Origin: Candidatus Faecousia faecavium
Lineage (GTDB): Bacteria; Bacillota; Clostridia; Oscillospirales; Oscillospiraceae
Direction of reading: 5' to 3'
NCBI GenBank assembly: GCA_018712645.1
Contig: DVGO01000081.1
Span: 1-55,389 of the forward strand
DNA length: 55,389 nt
The notes under the pieces are model-generated. The model saw only the letters and a program-made list of their open reading frames with translations. It was not told the origin of the DNA and did no database searches. A program made the position numbers and the translations under genes. Below are positions 7,576-16,432 of this stretch, one piece after another; the first letter of the stretch is position 1, and every line of letters starts with the position of its first letter.

Positions 7576-10332
7576 ATGATTAAGAAAACGCTGATCATCA
7601 ACGGCGTCACCCGGACGCTGCTGGTAGAGGAGAACGAAACCCTTGCCTCGGTACTCCGGGAGCGGCTGCTGCTCACCGGATGCAAAATTGGCTGCGGCGA
7701 AGGTCACTGCGGTGCCTGTAATGTGATCGTCGACGGAAAAGTAACCCGCTCGTGTATTGTCAAAATGAGCCGCATCAAAGACGGCGCGGAAATCACCACC
7801 ATCGAGGGCATCGGTACCATTTCCGATATGCACCCGCTGCAGGTAGCCTGGATGGCCCACGGCTGTGCCCAGTGCGGCTTCTGCTCTCCCGGCTTCATCA
7901 TGAGCGCCAAGGTCCTGCTGGACAACAACCCCTCCCCCACCCGTCAAGAGGTTCGGGACTGGTTCCAGAAAAACCGGAACCTGTGCCGCTGCACCGGATA
8001 TAAACCCCTGATTGATGCCGTTATGGATGCCGCCCGGGTCATCCGGGGAGAGATTACCAAGGAAGATCTGGTATTCAAGCCCACCGGCGACTCCATTGTG
8101 GGCACCAAATACATCCGTCCCTCTGCCGCCCAGAAGGTCACCGGCACCTGGGACTTTGGCGCCGACGATGCTCTGAAAATGCCCGCTGATACTCTGCGCC
8201 TGGCTCTGGTACAGGCCAAGGTCAGCCACGCTTTGATCAAGGGCATTGACACCTCCGCCGCAGAGAAAATGCCCGGCGTATTCCGGATTATCACCGCCAA
8301 GGACATTGTGGCCTCCGGCGGCAAGAACCGGATCAACGGTCTGGTCATGCTGCCGCTGAACAACAAGTGCGACGGCTGGGACCGTCCGGTGCTGTGTGAC
8401 GAAAAGATTTTCCAGTTCGGTGACGCCATTGCCATTGTGGCGGCCGACACCGAAGCCCATGCCCGGGCTGCCGCTGACACAGTGGTTGTGGATATTGAGC
8501 AGCTGCCGGCCTACATGAACGCCATGGACGCCATTGCCGAAGATGCCATCGAGATCCACCCCGGCACCCCCAACGCCTACTATGAAACCAACTGCATCAA
8601 GGGTCCGGACTTTGACTTTGATTCCGCCCCCAACGTTGTGGAAATTGAGTCCTACTGCTCCCGTCAGCCCCACCTGCATCTGGAACCGGACTGCGGCTAC
8701 GCCTACATCGACGAGGACGGTATGGTCACCGTCCACTCCAAGTCCATCGGTATCCATCTGCATATGCCCATGATTGCCGACGGCATTGGTGTGCCCATGG
8801 AGAAACTGCGCCTGGTACAGAACCATTCCGGCGGTACCTTTGGCTACAAGTTCTCCCCCACCAACGAAGCCATTCTGGGCGCCGCTGCCAAGATTCTCCA
8901 GCGTCCCGTTTCCCTGGTGTTTAACCAGTTCCAGAACATCACCTACACCGGCAAACGAAGCCCTGCTTTTATGCACATCAAGCTGGCTGCTGACGAAAAC
9001 GGCAAGCTGCTGGCCCTGTGGGGCAACAACTACATCGACCACGGCCCGTACTCCGAGTTCGGCGACCTGCTGACCCATCGTCTGAGCCAGTTTGTGGGCG
9101 CCGGCTACCACATTCCCACCATCCGCAACAAGTCCACCACTGTCTTTACCAACCACGCCTGGGGCTCCGCCTTCCGGGCCTACGGTTCTCCGCAGTCCTT
9201 CATGGGCTCGGAAATCGCCATCGACGTACTGGCAGCCAAGATGGGCATTGACCCCTTCGACATCCGGGAACGCAACTGCTACAAAGAATCCGAGCATTCC
9301 ACCATCCCCACCGGCTATGCCCCCGATGTCTACTGTCTGGAAGAAATGTACAAGGTAGCTCGTCCTCTGTATGAGGCAGGTAAGAAGCGGGTTGCCGAGA
9401 AAAATGCCGCCTCCGACGGCCGGTTCAAGTACGGCATCGGTGTTTCTTCCGGTGTCTACGGCTGCGGTCTGGACGGCGTGGACGCTTCCCAGGCCTATGC
9501 GGAGCTGAACCCCGACGGCACCGTCACTATGTACGCTTCCTGGGAAGACCATGGCCAGGGCGCAGATATGGGCGTTCTGGTTTCCGCCCACGAAACCTTG
9601 CGTCAGGCTGGCATCAAGCCGGAGCAGATCCGTCTGGTAATGAACGACACCAAGATTACCCCCAACTCCGGCCCCGCAGGTGGTTCCCGGAGCCAGGTCA
9701 TGTCCGGCAACGCCTGCCGACTGGCAGCAGAAAACCTGCTGGCCGCCATGAAGAAAGACGACGGCACCTACCGTACCTACGAAGAAATGAAGGCCGAAGG
9801 AATCGAAACCAAGGTGCAGGGTCAGTGGGTCACCACCTACTGTGCCGAGCATCCTGTGGATCAGGCCACTTCCCAGGGTGAACCTTTCGCCACCTATATG
9901 TACACCCTGTTCCTGCCGGAGGTTTGTGTAGACACCCAGACCGGCAAGGTCACCGTTGAAAAGTTCACCTGTGTTGCCGACGTGGGCACCATTATGAACA
10001 AGCTGCTGGTTGACGGCAACTTCTACGGCGGTCTGGCCCAGGGCATCGGTCTGGCACTGAGCGAAGATTTTGACGATCTGAGCAAGCACACCAGCCTGAA
10101 AAACTGCGGTATCCCCTACCCCAAGGACATTCCCGATGATATCGAACTGCACTACACCCAGACCTACCGTCCCAACGGTCCTTACGGTGCGGCAGGCTGC
10201 GGCGAAGCACCTCTGGATGCGCCTCATCCGGCTATCCTCAATGCCATTTTCAACGCCACCGGCGCCCGGATCACCCGGGTTCCCGCTCTGCCGGAGGTTG
10301 TGCTGGCAGCACTGAAGGAACTGCAGGCATAA
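7576..10332 (+). CDS. Molybdopterin-dependent aldehyde oxidoreductase, MOP type (xanthine oxidase family)
   Basis: A 918-residue single-chain molybdenum hydroxylase. It resembles Desulfovibrio gigas MOP (about 907 residues), which oxidises aldehydes to acids with a molybdopterin cytosine dinucleotide cofactor. A plant-type [2Fe-2S] domain has Cys40, 45, 48 and 60. A second helical [2Fe-2S] domain has Cys100, 103, 137 and 139 (CGFC...CRC). Both sets fall at the numbers I remember for MOP. The molybdenum-binding part runs from about residue 175; the catalytic base is Glu877 in 'GCGEAPLDAPHPAI'. No FAD domain is present, so electrons probably leave through the Fe-S clusters to a partner, plausibly the next gene. 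The in vivo substrate is unknown. Confidence 0.9.
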   Translation: MIKKTLIINGVTRTLLVEENETLASVLRERLLLTGCKIGCGEGHCGACNVIVDGKVTRSCIVKMSRIKDGAEITTIEGIGTISDMHPLQVAWMAHGCAQCGFCSPGFIMSAKVLLDNNPSPTRQEVRDWFQKNRNLCRCTGYKPLIDAVMDAARVIRGEITKEDLVFKPTGDSIVGTKYIRPSAAQKVTGTWDFGADDALKMPADTLRLALVQAKVSHALIKGIDTSAAEKMPGVFRIITAKDIVASGGKNRINGLVMLPLNNKCDGWDRPVLCDEKIFQFGDAIAIVAADTEAHARAAADTVVVDIEQLPAYMNAMDAIAEDAIEIHPGTPNAYYETNCIKGPDFDFDSAPNVVEIESYCSRQPHLHLEPDCGYAYIDEDGMVTVHSKSIGIHLHMPMIADGIGVPMEKLRLVQNHSGGTFGYKFSPTNEAILGAAAKILQRPVSLVFNQFQNITYTGKRSPAFMHIKLAADENGKLLALWGNNYIDHGPYSEFGDLLTHRLSQFVGAGYHIPTIRNKSTTVFTNHAWGSAFRAYGSPQSFMGSEIAIDVLAAKMGIDPFDIRERNCYKESEHSTIPTGYAPDVYCLEEMYKVARPLYEAGKKRVAEKNAASDGRFKYGIGVSSGVYGCGLDGVDASQAYAELNPDGTVTMYASWEDHGQGADMGVLVSAHETLRQAGIKPEQIRLVMNDTKITPNSGPAGGSRSQVMSGNACRLAAENLLAAMKKDDGTYRTYEEMKAEGIETKVQGQWVTTYCAEHPVDQATSQGEPFATYMYTLFLPEVCVDTQTGKVTVEKFTCVADVGTIMNKLLVDGNFYGGLAQGIGLALSEDFDDLSKHTSLKNCGIPYPKDIPDDIELHYTQTYRPNGPYGAAGCGEAPLDAPHPAILNAIFNATGARITRVPALPEVVLAALKELQA

Positions 10333-10350
10333 TACAAGTTACTTTACCCA

Positions 10351-10376
10351 TTGAGAGGCGGGAAACCGCCTCTCAA
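10351..10376 (+). other. Perfect 11-bp hairpin with GAAA tetraloop
   Basis: The stem TTGAGAGGCGG/CCGCCTCTCAA is closed by GAAA, a GNRA-type loop. No U-run follows, so it is more likely an mRNA processing or stability element, or a partial terminator setting the level of the downstream genes, than a full terminator. It sits in the 76-base gap between the oxidoreductase and the dicluster gene. Confidence 0.6.
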
Positions 10377-10408
10377 TTCGCAATCCTGGCAAAAAGGAAG
10401 TGACTGCC

Positions 10409-12679
10409 GTGAAAATTGAAGAACGTGCCTCCACCCATGTCTATCGTCAAAAGCGGATGTTCACCAAAGAGGAATTGGAAGCTCGGGAAGGTCTGTGCGT
10501 CCACGAGCAGCCTGCCTACTGCAATGCCGCCTGCCCGCTGAAACTGGATGTCAAGGCCATGACCGCTGCCATCGCTGCCGGTGACTTTGACAAAGCCTTG
10601 GGGCTGTACGAGAAAATCACCCCTTTCCCCCATCTGCTGTCCGCCGGATGCGAAGCCCCCTGTGAGGGAAAATGCAAGCTCTGTTCCCTTGGGGAAGGCA
10701 TTGCCATTCGGGAGCTGGAACGATCTGCCATTGCCTACGGCTCCCGCCCCCGCAGCCGAAGTCTGCTGCGAAAAAAGAACACCAGAATCGGCATTTTCGG
10801 CGGGGATTTGTTCACGCTGTTTTTGGCGGGAGAACTGGCCAAAAAGCGGTATCCGGTCAGTCTGTTCTGCTCCCAATCCGATGCTGCCGCTCTGGTCACA
10901 GCCTGCGCTCCCGATTTTCCGGAATCAGTCCGCTCCGCCACTGCCCATACCCTGTCCGGTCTGGACATTCAGATTTTCTGGAATATCGCCCCCAGTCAGG
11001 CATACCGGGAACAGTGCAGCCAGTTTGATTTGACCGCAGCTGCCTTTTCTGTTGCTCGGGAGTTACATCCGGACATTGCCGCCGATGAATCCCTGATGGT
11101 TAGTCGGGAACATCATCTGATTACCGGCCCTACCCAGGGAGTCCTTGGTGCTGCCTTCGGAGCAAAAAAGGCAGCTCTGTCTGCAGACCGCCTGGCCCAG
11201 CACCTGGACCCGACCAATAGTCGCGGAGAAGAAGGCAGTGTGGAAACCAGGCTCTACACTGACTTGGAGGGAGTCCTTCCTTCCCAGCGGATTGCCGTTT
11301 CCGATCCCGATTCTGCCAAAGCCGAAGCCCTCCGCTGCATCCAATGCCAGTGCGATGTATGCATCCGGGGGTGTGCATATCTGCGGCACTATCAGACGTT
11401 CCCCCGACTGCTGACCCGGGAAATTTACAACAATGTGTCCATCATCATGGGCGATCACATGATGAACAAGCCCATCAACGCCTGCTCTTTGTGCGGCCAA
11501 TGCAGCGTGCTGTGCCCCAATGGCTACGACATGGGCGAGATTTGTCATATCGCCCGGCAAAATATGGTAACCACAGGCAAGATGCCTCTGGCACCCCACG
11601 AGTTTGCCCTGATGGACATGCTTTTTTCCAACGAGGAGGCATTTCTCTGCCGCCCTCAGCCAGGGTACCAACAGTGCCGCTATGTCTTTTTCCCCGGCTG
11701 TCAAGCAACCGCCATCGCCCCGGCCACGGTGCGGGCAGCATATCTGGATCTTTGCAGCCGGTTGGAGGGCGGCGTTGCTCTGATTTTGGGCTGCTGCGGC
11801 GCCATCTGCGACTGGGCAGGGCGATATGAACTCTACGAGCAAACTGCCGCTTTTCTGGACAATGCCCTGGCACAACTGGGAAGCCCCAGAATCATCGCCG
11901 GATGCCCCACCTGCAAAAAAGAACTTTCTTCCCATCCCGGTCTGGAAATTACCGGAATCTGGGACATCCTGGAGGAAATTGGTCTGCCGGAAAAGGCCCG
12001 TCCCCCTGCCCGTCCGGTAGCACTCCACGATGCCTGCGGTGCCCGGGGAGATCCCCAAACCCAGCAGAGCATCCGCACTCTTGCCCGGAAGCTGGGCTGT
12101 CAGGTGGTAGATACCCCTTACTCCGGTGATCAGTCCCCATGCTGTGGTTATGGCGGTCTGACCCAATACACCAACCGGGAAGTGGCAAAAGAGATGACCC
12201 AGGCCTGTCTGGAGCGTTCGGATCTTCCCTATTTAAGCTACTGCATGGCCTGCCGGGACCGGTTTGCCCGGGAAGGGCGGGAATCCATGCACCTGCTGGA
12301 ACTGGTCTACGGCACCAGCGCCGACCACTGCCCGGACATCAGCGCCAAGCGCTTTAACCGTCTGCGGCTGAAGCAGGAACTTCTGAGAGAATACTGGCAC
12401 GAGGAGGTGGACACTGTGCAGCTGGATTTTACCATCCGCTATGCCCCGGGCGCAGAAGCCCTGATGGATGAGCGAATGATTCTGAAATCCGACGTAACTG
12501 CGGTTTTGCAGCATCTTAAAAGCACCGGCGAAGCCATCGCCGATGCCGACACCGGCCTGTGCATCACCCGGGCACGGCTGGGCAATGTTACATTCTGGGT
12601 GAAGTATCAGGAAACAGAGGATGGATATCTGGTATTCAGTGCCTACAGCCACCGCATGAATGTGGTCAATCGGCAATAA
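10409..12679 (+). CDS. Dicluster Fe-S / CCG-domain electron-transfer protein (DVU_1558-like)
   Basis: About 756 residues. The N terminus resembles the Fe-S domain of GltD and dihydropyrimidine dehydrogenase, with cysteines in 'CNAACPL' and 'CEAPCEGKCKLC'. A Rossmann-like segment near residue 130 has 'GIFGGD' rather than a clean GxGxxG, so FAD or NAD binding may be lost. Two [4Fe-4S] motifs follow ('CIQCQCDVCIRGC' and 'CSLCGQCSVLCP'). A pair of heterodisulfide-reductase-like CCG regions is seen in 'GCCGAICDW' and 'SPCCGYGG'. A C-terminal domain of about 90 residues has no identity I can give. GTG 10409 is chosen because AAGGAA lies 9 bases upstream; GTG 10400 abuts that site. Its likely role is electron acceptor for the molybdenum enzyme. 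Confidence 0.8.
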   Translation: MKIEERASTHVYRQKRMFTKEELEAREGLCVHEQPAYCNAACPLKLDVKAMTAAIAAGDFDKALGLYEKITPFPHLLSAGCEAPCEGKCKLCSLGEGIAIRELERSAIAYGSRPRSRSLLRKKNTRIGIFGGDLFTLFLAGELAKKRYPVSLFCSQSDAAALVTACAPDFPESVRSATAHTLSGLDIQIFWNIAPSQAYREQCSQFDLTAAAFSVARELHPDIAADESLMVSREHHLITGPTQGVLGAAFGAKKAALSADRLAQHLDPTNSRGEEGSVETRLYTDLEGVLPSQRIAVSDPDSAKAEALRCIQCQCDVCIRGCAYLRHYQTFPRLLTREIYNNVSIIMGDHMMNKPINACSLCGQCSVLCPNGYDMGEICHIARQNMVTTGKMPLAPHEFALMDMLFSNEEAFLCRPQPGYQQCRYVFFPGCQATAIAPATVRAAYLDLCSRLEGGVALILGCCGAICDWAGRYELYEQTAAFLDNALAQLGSPRIIAGCPTCKKELSSHPGLEITGIWDILEEIGLPEKARPPARPVALHDACGARGDPQTQQSIRTLARKLGCQVVDTPYSGDQSPCCGYGGLTQYTNREVAKEMTQACLERSDLPYLSYCMACRDRFAREGRESMHLLELVYGTSADHCPDISAKRFNRLRLKQELLREYWHEEVDTVQLDFTIRYAPGAEALMDERMILKSDVTAVLQHLKSTGEAIADADTGLCITRARLGNVTFWVKYQETEDGYLVFSAYSHRMNVVNRQ

Positions 12680-12692
12680 AAGGAGCGTTTCC

Positions 12693-12911
12693 ATGGCAGA
12701 TAAAAATTACTACACCATCGACCCGGAAGGGAAATTGACCTGTATGAAGTGCCGGTGTGCGCTGGAAAAAGGCAAAGCAAAATTTCTGTATCTGGACAAC
12801 GGTTTTCCGGTAGAACTTCCGGTGTGCCCCCAGTGCGGCTTTGTCTACGTCCCGGAGGAACTGGCTCTGGGCAAAGTTCTCTCTGTGGAAAAAGCATTGG
12901 AGGACAAATGA
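12693..12911 (+). CDS. Small redox protein, DVU_1557-like
   Basis: A 72-residue protein with two cysteine pairs, CMKC near residue 17 and CPQCGFVYVPEELA near residue 46. This is a zinc-ribbon or rubredoxin-like layout matching the small DVU_1557-type redox proteins. The ATG at 12693 has AAAGGAGCG upstream. It starts 13 bases after the dicluster gene and overlaps the methyltransferase by four bases. The cysteines could hold zinc or iron; the sequence does not decide between them. No function is proven for the family. Confidence 0.75.
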   Translation: MADKNYYTIDPEGKLTCMKCRCALEKGKAKFLYLDNGFPVELPVCPQCGFVYVPEELALGKVLSVEKALEDK

Positions 12912-13426
12912 TGAATACCCACCCTGGCGGCGAAAAACACAGCCGCTATCTCATAGAACTTTCCTTTCTGGCGCCGGGAAGCCGGGTGCTGGATATGGGT
13001 GCCGGTGATGGCAGCACGGTCACCCTGCTGCGCAAACTTGGCTATGAGGCTGTGGGAATCGACTTATCGCCCAGAAGTGCCGATGTGGCATCGGGGAATT
13101 TTCTGCATCTGCCCTACCCGGAGGAATGCTTTGACGGCGTGATTTCCCAGTGCAGCTTCTTTGTCAGTGGTGACGTGTCCGGCGCCCTGGCAGAAGCCGC
13201 CCGGGTGCTGCGCCCCGGAGGGAAATTGGTTTTTTCCGATGTGACCCGGGATGTGGTACAGCTTCTTTCCCAGGTTCGTCAGTCAGGCTTTGCCGTGCGA
13301 CACCTGGAGGATCTAACTCCGGCCTGGCAGGAATTCTACCTGGAAGCTCTTTGGACAAGCCAGGATTGCACCCTGCCCACAGGAAAAGCGGTGCAATATG
13401 TGCTGTTTGTCTGCGAAAGGAAGTGA
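12908..13426 (+). CDS. Class I SAM-dependent methyltransferase, DVU_1556-like
   Basis: A 172-residue Rossmann methyltransferase. Motif I is 'VLDMGAGDGSTV', and motif II ends in 'VGIDLSPRS'. A UbiE-like 'ARVLRPGGKLVFSD' stands near residue 105. The C-terminal part is short compared with metabolic methyltransferases, as expected for this locus-specific family. Two ATGs are possible (12908 and 12911); the first overlaps the previous stop as ATGATGA. The substrate is unknown. Its invariant company with the CoA ligase and radical SAM gene suggests work on the same small molecule or cofactor, which is inference. Confidence 0.75.
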   Translation: MMNTHPGGEKHSRYLIELSFLAPGSRVLDMGAGDGSTVTLLRKLGYEAVGIDLSPRSADVASGNFLHLPYPEECFDGVISQCSFFVSGDVSGALAEAARVLRPGGKLVFSDVTRDVVQLLSQVRQSGFAVRHLEDLTPAWQEFYLEALWTSQDCTLPTGKAVQYVLFVCERK

Positions 13427-13430
13427 CGGC

Positions 13431-13856
13431 ATGGACTTAACCCAACGAATTCTGGAACTTTCTCAGTATGGCTATTTCTGCTCCCAGATTCTGGCCATTT
13501 TGCTGCTGGAAACCATCGGCGAGGAGAATTCCAAACTGGTGCAGGCCATGGCAGGATTAAATGGGGGCGTAGGATTTTCCGGAGGTGTCTGCGGCTGCAT
13601 GACCGGCGGCTGCTGCCTGCTGTCCTATTTTACTGGGAAACCTGACGATTCCCAGTACGACAGTCCCCACCACAAACCTGCTCTGGCAGAATTTACCCGC
13701 TGGTTTACCGAAGAAATGGAGCTGGAATACCAGTCCATCGACTGCCGGGACATCACCAAAGGCAACCCTGCCAAGCGGGTACAGTACTGCCCCGAAATCA
13801 TCGCCCAGACCTATGAAAAATGTATGGAAATTTTAGAAAGCAAAGGATTTCTGTAA
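13431..13856 (+). CDS. C-GCAxxG-C-C family redox-type protein, DVU_1555-like
   Basis: A 141-residue cytosolic protein. The cysteine-rich core is 'GGVGFSGGVCGCMTGGCCL' (about residues 42-60), the local form of the C-GCAxxG-C-C signature, with a further Cys near residue 20 ('GYFCSQ') and one after 'IDCRDIT'. Family members are thought to bind metal or act in redox chemistry, with no defined reaction. ATG 13431 lies 4 bases after the methyltransferase stop. The stop codon directly abuts the radical SAM start, so translation is probably coupled. Confidence 0.75.
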   Translation: MDLTQRILELSQYGYFCSQILAILLLETIGEENSKLVQAMAGLNGGVGFSGGVCGCMTGGCCLLSYFTGKPDDSQYDSPHHKPALAEFTRWFTEEMELEYQSIDCRDITKGNPAKRVQYCPEIIAQTYEKCMEILESKGFL

Positions 13857-15173
13857 ATGGTAATTGGAAAAACCGAAAGCGTCTGTCCGGTGTGCCTTGG
13901 TCGGATTCCGGCAAGAAAGGTTGTGGGCAGGGACGGCTTCGTTTATCTGGAAAAAAGCTGCCCGGACCATGGAGACTTTTCTGCCCTGATCTGGGAAGAT
14001 ACGGCAGACAGCTATCTGGCCTGGGGCAGTCAAGATTCCCCCGGAAAGGTCCTTCCCGTTGGCGCCCAGCTGCCGGAGCACGGCTGTCCCTACGACTGCG
14101 GTCTGTGCCAAAACCACGAGCGGGACGGCTGCTGTGTGCTGCTGGAACTGACCAATCGGTGCAACCTGCGCTGCCCGGTATGCTTCGCCAGTGCCGGAGA
14201 GGCTGCACCAAAGGATCTTTCTCTGGAAGAAATCGGCAAACAGTATGACCTGCTGATGCAGCGAGGCGGCCCCTTCAACATTCAGCTGTCCGGAGGAGAG
14301 CCCACCTTGCGGGATGACTTGCCGGAAATTGTGGCTCTGGGGCTGAAAAAGGGCTTTTCCTTCTTTCAGCTCAACACCAACGGTCTGCGTCTTGCTCAGG
14401 AGGAAGGGTATGCCGAACACCTGGCAAAGGCGGGAGTCAGCACCGTATTTTTGCAGTTTGATGGCCTGGATGATGAAATTTATCGTTCCCTCCGGGGTGC
14501 GGCTCTGTTGGAAATAAAATGCCGCGCCATCGCCACCTGCGAAAAAGCCAATCTTCCGGTGGTCCTGGTTCCCACCATCGTCCCCGGTATCAACGATCAG
14601 GCGCTGGGGCAGATAATCCGCTTCGGTCTGGAACACGCCCCCCATGTCCGTGGCGCCCATATTCAGCCGGTCTCCTACTTTGGCCGCTGCGATCTGCACA
14701 CCCCGCCCCGGCATCTGACCATCCCCGCTGTTTTGCGGCGTATCGAAGCACAAACCCAGGGCAGGATGAAAGCTGCCGATTTTGGCGGCGGCGGTGCGGA
14801 AAGCCCCTATTGCTCCTTCCATGCCAGCTATCTGCTTCAAGAGGACGGCAGCTGGAAGGCCCTGCCCCGGCGCAGAAATTCCTGCTGCTGCGTCAAAAGC
14901 AGCGATGCCCGGGAAGCCGTCTCCCGGCAGTGGAGCGGGAACATCTCCACCGAGGGCACAGACCCGGATACCGCATCGCTGGATGCCTTCCTGGCCCAAA
15001 TCGTACGCAATACCTTTACCGTCTCCGGCATGGTATTTCAGGATGCCTACAATCTGGATCTGGAACGTTTGCGACGGTGTTACATCTGCGAAGCGGACAG
15101 CCAATATGGTATGGTTCCCTTCTGCGCCTACAACCTGACCGGCAACGCCGGTCGTGCACTGTATCGAAGATGA
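13857..15173 (+). CDS. Radical SAM protein, TrsS-like (DVU_1554-like position)
   Basis: A 438-residue radical SAM enzyme. A zinc-type N-terminal region with CPVC and 'CPDHGDF' comes first, then 'CPYDCGLCQNH', then the [4Fe-4S]-SAM motif CNLRCPVC near residue 104 and the 'SGGEPTLRDD' motif near residue 145. Cysteine clusters near the C terminus ('RRNSCCCVKSS' and 'CYICEADSQYG') could hold further metal. The layout recalls the tetraether synthase/MJ0619 group. Homologues named TrsS include selenoproteins, from memory; here the frame is uninterrupted with no in-frame UGA, so this copy uses cysteine. The reaction is unknown. Confidence 0.78.
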   Translation: MVIGKTESVCPVCLGRIPARKVVGRDGFVYLEKSCPDHGDFSALIWEDTADSYLAWGSQDSPGKVLPVGAQLPEHGCPYDCGLCQNHERDGCCVLLELTNRCNLRCPVCFASAGEAAPKDLSLEEIGKQYDLLMQRGGPFNIQLSGGEPTLRDDLPEIVALGLKKGFSFFQLNTNGLRLAQEEGYAEHLAKAGVSTVFLQFDGLDDEIYRSLRGAALLEIKCRAIATCEKANLPVVLVPTIVPGINDQALGQIIRFGLEHAPHVRGAHIQPVSYFGRCDLHTPPRHLTIPAVLRRIEAQTQGRMKAADFGGGGAESPYCSFHASYLLQEDGSWKALPRRRNSCCCVKSSDAREAVSRQWSGNISTEGTDPDTASLDAFLAQIVRNTFTVSGMVFQDAYNLDLERLRRCYICEADSQYGMVPFCAYNLTGNAGRALYRR

Positions 15174-16375
15174 AAAAAAGCAATTTGGACAACTGGATCA
15201 TACAAACAGAGTCCCTGCCAGAATTGACCCGGAAGGGATTGGAAAATTTGCAGCTTCGCAGACTGAACCAAACCCTGTCCCGAGCCAAACGCCGTGGCGG
15301 GATTTATGCCCAATATCCGGATCATATCGAATCTTTGCAAGACTTGCAGGCCCTTCCCTTCACCACTGCGCAGATGCTGAGTGCCGGAGCGGGGAATTTC
15401 CTGCTTTGCTCCCAATCCCAAGTCAGCCGGGTAATCTCCGACAGTACTTCCGGCACCTCCGGCCCAGCCAAACGGGTCTTTTATACCCAAAACGATCTGG
15501 AGCACACGGTGGGGTTCTTCGCCGCCGGGATTGGAGAAATGCTGCATCCGGGAGAGCGCTGCTTCATTGCCTTTCCTTTCAGCGGCCCCTTCGGCCTTGG
15601 CGATCTGATTGCCCAGGCTGTGGAGCGGCTGAAGGGCATTCCCATCCGGGCAGGCTTTGGGCAGAGCTGGGAGCGGCTTTGCCGCCTGGTTCGGCAAAGC
15701 CAGCCACAGACCTACATTGGCTTTCCCACTGCTCTGTTGGGCCTTGCCCGGGTATACGGTGCAGATTTTCCCATTCAGCGGGCTCTGGTTTCCGCGGATG
15801 CCTGTCCGGCCGGGGTAATGCTGGCCCTGGAGAAGATTCTGGAAAGCAAGCTCTATCCTCACTATGGCAGCCGGGAATGCGGTTTGGGCGGTGCCATTAC
15901 CTGCCCCGCCTTCCAGGGGATGCACCTGCGGGAAAATCACATCATCGGGGAAATTGTGGATGCCGACGGCATCGCTGTGCCGGAAGGGGGCTACGGCGAA
16001 TTGGTGATTACCACCATTGGTTTGGAAGCCATGCCCCTGATCCGCTATCGTACCGGAGACTACACCCGCTTTCTGCCCCCCTGCCCCTGCGGAAGCGTTA
16101 CCCGGCGCATTGACACCGTCTCCCGGGAACCCGGCTCCATTTCCATGGAAGCACTGGACAGCGCCCTGTTTTCCCTGCCAGGGGTCATCGACTACCGGGC
16201 CAGACTGGATAACCGTTTGCTTCTGGATGTCAGGGTATCGGAATCGGGTCTTGAAGAAATCATCCGGACAAAGGCAGCTGCCTGCTGTCCCGGCTTCTCC
16301 ATTCGGGTTCAAACCACCCTTTTTTCTTATGGGGATACACCTTTGTATCCAGGAAAGCGCCGGATTTTGCACTAA
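15170..16375 (+). CDS. AMP-dependent acyl-CoA ligase, PaaK-like (DVU_1553-like)
   Basis: A 401-residue member of the adenylate-forming superfamily, close in layout to phenylacetate-CoA ligase. The P-loop is 'DSTSGTSGPAKRV' near residue 90. The ATP-binding 'HYGSRECGLGG' lies near residue 235, and the ribose-binding 'LIRYRTGDYTRF' near residue 290. It is about 30 residues shorter than PaaK. The start overlaps the radical SAM stop by four bases. It would activate a carboxylic acid as acyl-AMP or acyl-CoA, which could be the product of the aldehyde oxidoreductase; that link is inference. It is the last gene of the first operon. Confidence 0.8.
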   Translation: MKKSNLDNWIIQTESLPELTRKGLENLQLRRLNQTLSRAKRRGGIYAQYPDHIESLQDLQALPFTTAQMLSAGAGNFLLCSQSQVSRVISDSTSGTSGPAKRVFYTQNDLEHTVGFFAAGIGEMLHPGERCFIAFPFSGPFGLGDLIAQAVERLKGIPIRAGFGQSWERLCRLVRQSQPQTYIGFPTALLGLARVYGADFPIQRALVSADACPAGVMLALEKILESKLYPHYGSRECGLGGAITCPAFQGMHLRENHIIGEIVDADGIAVPEGGYGELVITTIGLEAMPLIRYRTGDYTRFLPPCPCGSVTRRIDTVSREPGSISMEALDSALFSLPGVIDYRARLDNRLLLDVRVSESGLEEIIRTKAAACCPGFSIRVQTTLFSYGDTPLYPGKRRILH

Positions 16376-16386
16376 CAAATAAGCTT

Positions 16387-16416
16387 CGCCCAGGACCTGG
16401 CGGCAGGTCCTGGGCG
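16387..16416. terminator. Bidirectional terminator-like hairpin
   Basis: A perfect 12-bp stem CGCCCAGGACCT/AGGTCCTGGGCG with a GGCGGC loop between two convergent genes. Only a short ATTT follows on the plus strand and AAGCTTATTTGTT on the minus strand. Confidence 0.65.
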
Positions 16417-16432
16417 ATTTGCGTCATGGGGC

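Noticed and set aside
7147..10227. A 1026-codon open frame on the minus strand opposite the oxidoreductase
   Set aside because: It is the mirror of a highly conserved, GC-rich gene; its residues show no domain and no ribosome site.
13857..15173. Selenocysteine codon in the radical SAM gene
   Set aside because: The frame has no in-frame UGA before its natural stop, which overlaps the next start.
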